Source: Roseateles depolymerans
Lineage (GTDB): Bacteria > Pseudomonadota > Gammaproteobacteria > Burkholderiales > Burkholderiaceae_C
Direction of reading: 5' to 3'
DNA length: 64,000 nt
Assembly (NCBI GenBank): GCA_003241055.1
Contig: QFOD01000019.1
Coordinates: 1-64,000, forward strand
Part shown: one piece after another, positions 36,764-44,045 of the stretch
Numbering within the stretch: position 1 is the stretch's first letter
How the letters are laid out: the number at the start of each line of letters is the position of its first letter
Made by a program: the position numbers and the translations under genes
The notes under the pieces: model-generated
Told to the model about the DNA's origin: nothing
Databases searched by the model: none
Seen by the model: only the letters and a program-made list of their open reading frames with translations

Positions 36764-37705
36764 TTACGGTGACTGAGAATTCTCAACCTCTTCAGACTCC
36801 GCGCTCGCAATTGCGGCAATCTCCTGACGCAACCATTGCAAGCCAGGAGAATTCTCCCGGAGTCGATGCCAGATCATGCTTATCTGGACTGGCGGCACTG
36901 GGATCGGAAACGGCGCCGATTGCACTGGGTAAAACCGTGCGAATAAATCGAAGAACCGGCGCGGCACGGTGCCGAGAAGGTCGGTCTGGGCCACCGTGGC
37001 AGGGATCGCCATGTAGTTGGGAACGAAGGCCTGCACCTGCCGTTGCAGCCCGTTGGTGCCCAGTGCAATCTCGAGCGGGGCGCTTCGTCCTGGACGTGGC
37101 TGGATACTGACATGCATGCACTGCTCGAACTTGGCGAGCGTCAGACCTCCGTCAAAGGCCGGGTGGCCAGTTCGACCAATCACTATCAGCTCTTCATCCA
37201 CCAACGGTTGATACAGCAGGTTGGGGTTGTCGATGTAGATATAGTCGAGCGCCAAATCGAGCGTCCCGTCCGCCAGTCGCTGCGGCAAGGATTCAGCGAC
37301 TTCATGGCGCAGCACTTTCAAGCGCATGCCTGGCGCGCGAAGCTGCAGCCGGGCCAAGAGCCCGGGTAGCACGCCCAGCTGCCCGTAGTCGGTCAGGGCC
37401 AAAGTGAAATGACTCGCGCCCTCGGGATCGAATTGAGGATGCGGCGAGAAACCCTCCTGGAGGATGGCGAGCGCTCTGCGAATCGGATCGTGGAGCTCGT
37501 GGGCGCGAGCGGTAGGGATCATGCCTCGCGCCTGTCTGACGAACAGGGTCTCGCCCACTTGCCGCCGCAGCCGCGCGAGCGCGTTGCTGACCGCAGGCTG
37601 GCTCATGTGCAGTCGGGTGGCGGCGCGCGTCAGGTTCTGTTCGATCATCAGCGCGTCAAAGACCAAGAGCAGATTCAGATCGAGTTGACGTAGTTTGAGA
37701 TTCAT
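36764..37705 (-). CDS. LysR-family transcriptional regulator
   Basis: A 313-residue regulator. The N-terminal winged helix-turn-helix has LTRAATRLHMSQPAVSNAL and LFVRQARGM. The effector-binding domain runs from about residue 90, with LDLALDYIYID and the C-terminal PPVQISMIWH pattern of NodD/PcpR/LinR-like members. It is transcribed leftward and lies 62 bases downstream of the binding-protein gene on the same strand. It may control that gene, or be co-transcribed with it. Confidence 0.92.
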   Translation of the reverse strand: MNLKLRQLDLNLLLVFDALMIEQNLTRAATRLHMSQPAVSNALARLRRQVGETLFVRQARGMIPTARAHELHDPIRRALAILQEGFSPHPQFDPEGASHFTLALTDYGQLGVLPGLLARLQLRAPGMRLKVLRHEVAESLPQRLADGTLDLALDYIYIDNPNLLYQPLVDEELIVIGRTGHPAFDGGLTLAKFEQCMHVSIQPRPGRSAPLEIALGTNGLQRQVQAFVPNYMAIPATVAQTDLLGTVPRRFFDLFARFYPVQSAPFPIPVPPVQISMIWHRLRENSPGLQWLRQEIAAIASAESEEVENSQSP

Positions 37706-37767
37706 AGATCCAATGTCGATTCGTTCGTGAAAGCGCGTGATGCGCTCGGGTTGGATCGTGAATAAAC

Positions 37768-38652
37768 CTATTGAGAGGCAGGTTTTGCGTCAACTTGTTT
37801 AAGCTTGCGTTCGGTAGGTTTTCTCCTTTGGATGTCATTGCCGTTGAATATTAATTCCCGCGCGACGGCTTCGCCCATATGGCGCCCGACGATGGATTCG
37901 ATGGTGCCGTCGCGCAGCATCGAAGCCAGCGCGTCGCGCAAGCGCTTCCTGTCCGATTCAGGTATACGCGTGCGCGACATCGCAAGGGCGCCGACAGCGA
38001 TGTCATCGTTTTGCCAGTAGACAATACGGTATTGGCTGGCGGTGTTTTCGTTCCTGCCGAGGACTGGCAGGCTGAACGGATTGACAAGGATCGCATCGGC
38101 CCGGCCATGCTCGAAGAGTTTGACCGCGATATTGAAATCAGAGGCTTCGACGATGCGTCGTTGCTGGCGCATTTGCTGCAGCCAAGCATCGAAATAAGGG
38201 CCGTAGCTGAAGCCCTTCACGACGGCAACTGTCAGTTTCTGGTCGGCGCTGAATGACTGCAGCGTGCGAGCCCGTTCGGCCACATCGGCCCGAGCCACGA
38301 CGAAAGTGCGCCCTTTCAGGTACGGCACAAACTCCGCTGTCTTTTCCCGCTCGCGGGACGGAATTGCCGACAGCGTCAGGTCAAGCGCGTTTCGACTGAA
38401 TTGCTCCCAGGTCCGCACCCGGGATTCCAGCACGGCAAGGAATTTGCAACCGGTTCGCTTGCTCAACTCCTGCGCAACCTCGTAGTCAACGCCGCCGGGA
38501 TTCCCTTGCCTGTCCGTGAAGTAAAGCGTGCCGAGCTCGTAATATGCGAGCCGATATGCGCCGCAAGGTAAATCGGCTTCCTTGGCGTTGATCCCAATCG
38601 AAAATAGCAGTGCCGCTGTTGCTGCGGCAACCGACTGCAGCGCTACCTGCAT
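37768..38652 (-). CDS. Periplasmic amino-acid-type substrate-binding protein (SBP_bac_3)
   Basis: A 294-residue protein with a signal peptide ending near GINAKEA. Its SBP_bac_3 features include YELGTLYFTD, GVDYEVAQELSKRTG and LDLTLSAIPSREREKTAEFV, and it ends in a basic tail. The ATG at 38652 has AGAAGG upstream. No ABC permease or ATPase is near. Its promoter region shares a block with that of the chemoreceptor at 39013, which suggests that it serves as a periplasmic ligand-binding partner for chemotaxis rather than transport. Confidence 0.85.
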   Translation of the reverse strand: MQVALQSVAAATAALLFSIGINAKEADLPCGAYRLAYYELGTLYFTDRQGNPGGVDYEVAQELSKRTGCKFLAVLESRVRTWEQFSRNALDLTLSAIPSREREKTAEFVPYLKGRTFVVARADVAERARTLQSFSADQKLTVAVVKGFSYGPYFDAWLQQMRQQRRIVEASDFNIAVKLFEHGRADAILVNPFSLPVLGRNENTASQYRIVYWQNDDIAVGALAMSRTRIPESDRKRLRDALASMLRDGTIESIVGRHMGEAVARELIFNGNDIQRRKPTERKLKQVDAKPASQ

Positions 38653-38712
38653 GTGGCCTTCTTGGTTCTGCCGAGTCCATGGCAAGCTCGGCGTCGGGCA
38701 CTGATCCCCTCA

Positions 38713-38814
38713 TCCTGACGATGTACAGCAGTCCGGAATCCAGAAGGGTAGGTGAGGCCAAATCCTGTGACAAATTGATTCTTCGCGAGTCATATATTCA
38801 CGAAGCTGAAATTG
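38713..38814 (-). promoter_or_regulatory. Upstream block A, shared with the chemoreceptor gene
   Basis: This leader of the binding-protein gene matches the region 40704-40806 upstream of the chemoreceptor. On the plus strand the shared cores are TCCTGACGATGT, AATTGATTCTT, ATTCACGAA and CTGAAAT, in the same order and with near-equal spacing (62 against 60 bases between the first two cores). A weak -35/-10 pair (TTGTCA, 18 bases, TACCCT, minus strand) fits within it. Confidence 0.55.
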
Positions 38815-39012
38815 TCGGCTTTCTTGCAATCGGCTGGGGCATTGGTAAAACTACCAAAGCGCGGCTATCGCCGGGGGCGTCGAGATTCGATTTGACCTTC
38901 GGCGCGCCATCTCCATGCCGTCAGGACAGCCGTGCGCATCACGGCCGCATTAGGGGCGCGGTTGGGGGCGCGGACGCCGGAGGTCACCACCAGGGAGGCC
39001 GAATGGCCGATT

Positions 39013-40605
39013 TCAGGCCGAGCCTGAAGTTCCTGCTTGCAGGCGAAACACCGCGACCGCCTCGACGAGGCTGTCGGCCTGGCGCCTCAAGCTGTCGGCC
39101 GCGGCTGCGCACTGTTCGACGAGGGCGGCATTTTGTTGGGTGACCTGGTCGATCTGCGCGATGGCATTGCCCACCTGGCCCACGCCGGTGCTTTGCTCGG
39201 TGCTGGCCGACGTGATCTCCGAGACGAGGCTGCTGACCTGGCCCGCCGAGGAGACGACTTGCTGCATCGTCGTGCCGGCGCGGTTCACCAGCAGCGTGCC
39301 GTGGTCGACCTGCTCGACGCTGGCCGTGATGAGCTGCTTGATCTCTTTGGCCGCCTGGGCGCTCCGCTGCGCGAGTGTGCGGACCTCGCCAGCCACGACG
39401 GCGAAGCCGCGGCCCTGCTCGCCGGCGCGGGCCGCTTCCACCGCGGCGTTCAGCGCCAGGATGTTGGTCTGGAAGGCGATGCCATCGATGACGCCGATGA
39501 TGTCGCTGATCTTGGCCGAACTCGCGCTGATGCCCGTCATCATGGCGACGATCTCGTCGACCAGACCGCCGCCTTGCCTGGCGACGTCGCGCGCTTGGGC
39601 GGCGAGTTCGTTGGCCCTGCTCGCAGTGTCCGCGTTGCTGTGCACGGTGGTGCCCAGTTGATCCATGGTCGCTGCCGTCTGCTGCAGCGCGCTGGCCTGT
39701 TCTTCCGTGCGCTGGCTCAGGTCCGTGTTGCCCGATGAGATTTGCTGCGCGCCGCTGGCGATCGCGTTCGACGCGTCGCGCACCTGGGAAACGATGCCAG
39801 CGAGGCTTTCCTGCATGGCTCCGAGGGAAGCCAGTACGCTGCCTCGAGGTGCAACGGCAACGCCAGGAACCTGGCTGAGATCGCCCGTGGCGACCAGCTC
39901 GGCCGCCTTGCTCAGCGCGTGAGGCTCGGCGCCGAGCGCGCGGCTCAGGTCGCGGGTGATCAATATCCCTGCCGCGACGGCCAGCGCCAGCGCGATCGAG
40001 CACGCCACGGCCAACAACAGACGCTGGCGCCGCGTGTGGGTGACGGAGGAATCGATCATGGTGGTGGCCCGTGCTTCGGTCAGTTCGCGGTAGTCGCTTC
40101 CGATCTTCAGCAGCTTCGCCAAGAGGGGACGGCACTCGTCGTTCATCTTGGTGATCGCGGCGTCGCGCTGCTCCTTCAAGGCCAGGTCCACGATCGCAAG
40201 GGCCACGACGCTGTACTGCTCTTCGACGCGGGCCAATTCGGCAATGAGCGCCTGCGCTTCAGTGGAGTCCTCGTCCGCGCGGGACATGGAGACCAACCTG
40301 CGCAGCTCACGCTGGACCTCCTCGTGCGCCGCCACGACCTGCTTGTGTTCCGCGTCGAGATCCGCCGGCTTGGACACCAGCACCAGGTTGCGCGCGGAGA
40401 CGGCGCGGGCATCAACGGCCGTCAGAACGTGGCCAAGCACCGTCGCCCGGCTGTTGAGGCCGTTGACGTAGCTGGCGAAGCTGCCGGCAGCCTGATCGAG
40501 CGCAACGAGCGAGAGGATGGCGACCGTCAGGACGAGCAGCGACAGGCTGCCGAAAGCCAGAGCCAGCTTGGTACGAACTTTGAGCGGTGGACGCGTGGAC
40601 GACAT
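39013..40605 (-). CDS. Methyl-accepting chemotaxis protein (Tsr/Tar-like, four-helix sensor)
   Basis: A 530-residue chemoreceptor. TM1 is at about residues 12-35, a periplasmic helical bundle of about 150 residues follows (with NSRATVLGHVL and repeated Glu/Ala-rich helices), TM2 is at about 188-210, then HAMP and the signalling hairpin (GIAFQTNILALNAAVEAARAG). The start at 40605 follows GGGAGTTCC. It ends without the CheR/CheB-tethering pentapeptide. It lies immediately left of the SbcC-like gene but is divergent from it. With the binding protein and LysR it forms a 4-kb leftward block. Confidence 0.92.
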   Translation of the reverse strand: MSSTRPPLKVRTKLALAFGSLSLLVLTVAILSLVALDQAAGSFASYVNGLNSRATVLGHVLTAVDARAVSARNLVLVSKPADLDAEHKQVVAAHEEVQRELRRLVSMSRADEDSTEAQALIAELARVEEQYSVVALAIVDLALKEQRDAAITKMNDECRPLLAKLLKIGSDYRELTEARATTMIDSSVTHTRRQRLLLAVACSIALALAVAAGILITRDLSRALGAEPHALSKAAELVATGDLSQVPGVAVAPRGSVLASLGAMQESLAGIVSQVRDASNAIASGAQQISSGNTDLSQRTEEQASALQQTAATMDQLGTTVHSNADTASRANELAAQARDVARQGGGLVDEIVAMMTGISASSAKISDIIGVIDGIAFQTNILALNAAVEAARAGEQGRGFAVVAGEVRTLAQRSAQAAKEIKQLITASVEQVDHGTLLVNRAGTTMQQVVSSAGQVSSLVSEITSASTEQSTGVGQVGNAIAQIDQVTQQNAALVEQCAAAADSLRRQADSLVEAVAVFRLQAGTSGSA

Positions 40606-40703
40606 GGAACTCCCAACATCTGGTTGTAGTTGCCGAATCGCGCGGTCTTCTTCAGCTTTGTGGCGCCCAGGGCAAAGCCGACGCAATGCATGGATAGCTC
40701 GCG

Positions 40704-40806
40704 TCCTGACGATGTGTCGCGATTCGGCGCGCGCAGATTAGGCGAGTGCCGATCTAGTTACCAATTGATTCTTGACGGCCCACACATTCACGAACCTGAA
40801 ATCGTG
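40704..40806 (-). promoter_or_regulatory. Upstream block B, shared with the binding-protein gene
   Basis: Second copy of the block described at 38713-38814. On the minus strand TTGGTA (40759-40764) and TAATCT (40735-40740) are 18 bases apart and could be a sigma-70 promoter. The upstream core (CTGAAAT and ATTCACGAA on the plus strand) sits about 15-30 bases further upstream, a typical activator position. Confidence 0.55.
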
Positions 40807-40939
40807 GCGCGCGGCCGGGCCACCGGCGCTGCGGTTTAGGCCCCCGTGGCGTGCGGGGCCGTGACGTGGGGTTGATCTCCCACACTCCGATTGGAGACTG
40901 CTTGCAGATGACCCATGGGGGTCTGGCGGAGGACACCAG

Positions 40940-43435
40940 ATGTCGCAAGCAACCACCTCGGCAGCGGCCGGCCAGCAGCAGGCCGGGTACATGCCACACG
41001 CCATCACGCTGACCGGCTTCAGGGGCATCCGCAGCGGCCTGGGACGCGACTCGATCAGCCTGGACCTGGACGCCTTGCTGGGGGACGCGGTCCTGGTCGC
41101 CATCGGCGGCGCCAACGGTCGCGGCAAGACGACGCTGATGGACAACCTTCACCCCTACCTGGTGATGCCGTCGCGCGCCGGTGCTGACGGCCTCGGCGCG
41201 TTCAGCTACTACGACCATGTCTACCTGCCTGAGAGCCAGAAGGAACTGGTGTGGTCCCACGGCGGTGTTCGCTACAAGACGCACCTCGTCTTCAGGGTCA
41301 ACGGCAAACGCAAGACCGAGGCGTTCCTGTTCGAGTCGGTGGCGGGGGACTGGAAGCCCGTGGTGCTGTCCGATGGCACGCCGGTGGACGGCAAGGTCGA
41401 CACCTACGAACGGGCCGTGTGCGAGATCCTCGGGCCTTCGGAAACCTTCTTCGCGTCGGTGTTCTCGGCGCAGGGCAAGCGTCCCTTGTCGGCCTACAAG
41501 AACGGCGAGATCAAGACGCTGCTGGCCGACCTGCTGGGTCTGGACGAAGTCCGTGCGCAGGGAAGCCGTGCCGCCGAGGTCGCCAAGCTCTTGAAGGCGG
41601 GGCTGGGCGTGGTCCGGCAGGAGCAGGCCAAGGCCGCAGAGACGCAGACCGCGCTGGAGCGGTCGATCAAGTCGGGCAGCGAGTGTCCTGCGAAGGTCGA
41701 TGCGGCGCGGCAACTGCGCGAGCGGTGCGCCGGCCAGGAGACCGAGGCCAAGGGCCTGGTTGCGCGGCTGGAGTCGGAAGGCCGGGCGGCAGAGGGCACG
41801 GAAATCCGCCGCGCCCAGGTTCAAGCGGCCATGACACGGGCGTCGGGAGAACACGACGCCGCGCTGGGCCGCCTGTCCAACGAGGCGACGCGTATCGGTC
41901 AGCGCCAAGAAGCGCTTCGTCAACGCGTTGCGACGCGGTGCCGCGAGCACGCCAGCCGCCGTCAGCGCCTGCAAGGCCAGCTCAACTCGCATCGGCTGGT
42001 CGTCGCCCGCACGGCGCGGGTGCAGTGGGCCATCCACCGGCTGCCGGTGGCCGAGCGCGTGGTCGCCGCACGAGAGGAGGGCGTTCGCGCGTCGCAGGCC
42101 GAAGTGGCGCGGCTCGAAGGGCTGCGGGCGCAGCAGGGGCTGCTGCGCCAGGGGATCGAAGCGCTCGATCGCGAGGCCGGCCAACTGGCCGTACGGCAGG
42201 CAGACCTGGCGCGACGCTTCGGTCTGGTCGAGCGCGTGCCCTGCGCCGGGACCGATCTGCAGGGCCGCTGCCAGCTCCTGGGGGATGCCCGCGAAGCGCA
42301 GGCGCTGGTTCCTTCGGTGGAAGCACAGTTGGCGGCCGTCGGCACGCGCAAGCAGCAGGCGTTGCGTGACCTGGAGACGCTCGCCACGGAACTGAGCCGG
42401 TTCCCCACGGCGTGCGAGCGACGCAACCGCTGCGAAGCGGTGCTCGATGCAGCGCAGGCCCGCCATAGCGCGCTGGCCCTGCTGGCCGCTACCGCAGGCG
42501 AACTCCGGCAAGCGCAGGACGCTCTGGCGGTCCTGGAAGAGGAACTGAACGGTCTGCCCGCCGACGTGGTGGCCGAAACGACCGAGGAGGCCGCGGAGCG
42601 AGCCGAGCACGCGGCCTCCCTGCAGCGGCTGGCCGAGGACAAGGAGCGCAGCATCGCGGCGCACACGCAGGCTCTGGCAGGGCTCGCCGAGCAACTGCAG
42701 GCGTTGCCGGCGCCGTTCGACCAAGCCCGGCTGGCCCAGGCGCGACGCGCTGCTGGTCAGGCATCCGACCAACTGCGCGCCGCCGAAGCGGCCGAGCTGG
42801 CGGCCGTGCGGCAGCACGAGCAGTGGCTGAGCCAAGTTCGGCAACTCGAAGCGCTTCGGGCCCAGCGCCTCGACGTTGACGAGCGCGCCTCGCGCGTGGA
42901 ACGAGAGCTGTCCGCGTGGACCCTGCTGTCCAAGTGTCTCAGCAACGACGGCGTGATCGCGCTCGACATCGACGACGCAGGTCCGACCTTCTCGGCGCTG
43001 GCCAACGACCTGCTGCTGGCCTGCTACGGCGCGCGCTTCACGCTGGAGGTCATCACCCAGACGGAGACGGCCAAGGGCGACCTGCGCGAGGACTTCGACA
43101 TCATCGTGCACGACGGGCTGCGCGGCGAGTCCAAGAGCCTCAAGCTGGTCAGCGGCGGCGAGCGCGTCTGGATCAACGAGTGCCTGACGCGCGCCATCGC
43201 GCTCTACCTCGCGGGCAACACCGGCCGTCAATACGGCACCCTGTTCTGCGACGAGGCGGATGGTCCGCTGGACCCCGAGCACAAGCGCATGTTCATGGAC
43301 ATGAAGCGCGAGGTGCTGCGCCTGGGTCACTATGCCCGCGAGTTCTACGTGTCCCAGACGCCGGAACTCAATGCCATGGCGGACTGCGTGATTGACCTCG
43401 ACGCGCTGGTCATGGACGCTGCTGCCACCGCTTGA
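40940..43435 (+). CDS. SbcC/Rad50-like ATPase
   Basis: An 831-residue SMC-type ATPase. The Walker A motif (GGANGRGKTTLMDN) is near residue 57, the signature motif (LVSGGERV) near 736 and Walker B (LFCDEADGPLD) near 768. A Gln/Ala/Arg-rich coiled coil of about 450 residues lies between. At its middle (about residue 433) is a Cys pair eight residues apart (PCAGTDLQGRC) instead of the canonical CxxC zinc hook. It should pair with the SbcD-like phosphoesterase (34727) to process DNA ends. A Gly/Ala/Gln-rich N-terminal 18 residues may not be native start sequence. Confidence 0.85.
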   Translation: MSQATTSAAAGQQQAGYMPHAITLTGFRGIRSGLGRDSISLDLDALLGDAVLVAIGGANGRGKTTLMDNLHPYLVMPSRAGADGLGAFSYYDHVYLPESQKELVWSHGGVRYKTHLVFRVNGKRKTEAFLFESVAGDWKPVVLSDGTPVDGKVDTYERAVCEILGPSETFFASVFSAQGKRPLSAYKNGEIKTLLADLLGLDEVRAQGSRAAEVAKLLKAGLGVVRQEQAKAAETQTALERSIKSGSECPAKVDAARQLRERCAGQETEAKGLVARLESEGRAAEGTEIRRAQVQAAMTRASGEHDAALGRLSNEATRIGQRQEALRQRVATRCREHASRRQRLQGQLNSHRLVVARTARVQWAIHRLPVAERVVAAREEGVRASQAEVARLEGLRAQQGLLRQGIEALDREAGQLAVRQADLARRFGLVERVPCAGTDLQGRCQLLGDAREAQALVPSVEAQLAAVGTRKQQALRDLETLATELSRFPTACERRNRCEAVLDAAQARHSALALLAATAGELRQAQDALAVLEEELNGLPADVVAETTEEAAERAEHAASLQRLAEDKERSIAAHTQALAGLAEQLQALPAPFDQARLAQARRAAGQASDQLRAAEAAELAAVRQHEQWLSQVRQLEALRAQRLDVDERASRVERELSAWTLLSKCLSNDGVIALDIDDAGPTFSALANDLLLACYGARFTLEVITQTETAKGDLREDFDIIVHDGLRGESKSLKLVSGGERVWINECLTRAIALYLAGNTGRQYGTLFCDEADGPLDPEHKRMFMDMKREVLRLGHYAREFYVSQTPELNAMADCVIDLDALVMDAAATA

Positions 43436-43475
43436 CGGCGCTCAAGGCCGAGGCGGGCGCAGGCAGACCCGCCTG

Positions 43476-43751
43476 TCAATTCCAGAAGCCCTGGCCGGTG
43501 CCGAGTTTGGAGTCCATGCAGCCCTCCACGAGTTCCAGGCCGTTCAGTGGCTGGATACCCAGGCCTCTGCAATACCAGACATACTCCACCAGATCCAGGC
43601 GACGCTCGCCCAGTTCCACCTTCTGGACAAAGGAGTGCGGCATCCCCAAGCGCAACCCCAGTTCGCGCATGCTCAGGCCCAGGCCTTCGCGCTGTTCGCG
43701 CAGCCACCGGGTCAGAACCTGCATCTCCTGTGTATTTATGCTCCTCGTCAC
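43476..43751 (-). CDS. Xre-family HTH transcriptional regulator
   Basis: A 91-residue repressor-like protein with a helix-turn-helix at about residues 18-50 (LGLSMRELGLRLGMPHSFV). It starts with GTG and has an AAAGGT site. Two 17-bp palindromes of the form GTACC-N7-GGTAC lie immediately upstream, a classic autorepressor layout. The C-terminal 40 residues are not recognisable. It may act as an element control protein. It is transcribed leftward toward the SbcC-like gene end. Confidence 0.82.
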   Translation of the reverse strand: MTRSINTQEMQVLTRWLREQREGLGLSMRELGLRLGMPHSFVQKVELGERRLDLVEYVWYCRGLGIQPLNGLELVEGCMDSKLGTGQGFWN

Positions 43752-43753
43752 TC

Positions 43754-43795
43754 GTACCTTTTATAGGTACAATGCGATGTACCCAATTTGGGTAC
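43754..43795. promoter_or_regulatory. Twin 17-bp operators upstream of the Xre gene
   Basis: GTACC-TTTTATA-GGTAC (43754-43770) and GTACC-CAATTTG-GGTAC (43779-43795) are two palindromes with the same half-site and spacer length, 25 bases apart. A third pairing of their inner arms is also symmetric. A TATAAA hexamer on the minus strand and a TACAAT hexamer on the plus strand fall inside, so both divergent directions could be controlled, including the GGDEF-EAL gene at 44046. Confidence 0.7.
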
Positions 43796-44045
43796 ACAAG
43801 GCGGCGTTTTGCCTGCATTTGCCGGCGCAAGCGCTGGGGCCGCCTTGAGCGGTTGTCGCTGTTCGGTTCCAAGTGAGTTGCCGACCTACCAAAAGGCTCT
43901 GAAAGCCAGGACGCGGGAGTCGAATGGGGGAGGGAAGCCGTTTCGTTGATGCAGTAGTCAGCAACCTCCAGGGACGGGGAGCGCCTCGCGCCGCGCGGGC
44001 TGCAAACATCGTCCACCGGGTCAGCTGCGCAGGGACGACGCCAGC

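Noticed and set aside
40754..43330. Leftward open frame of 858 codons
   Set aside because: It is the antisense frame of the SbcC-like gene, whose Walker A, signature and Walker B motifs are all intact on the plus strand.
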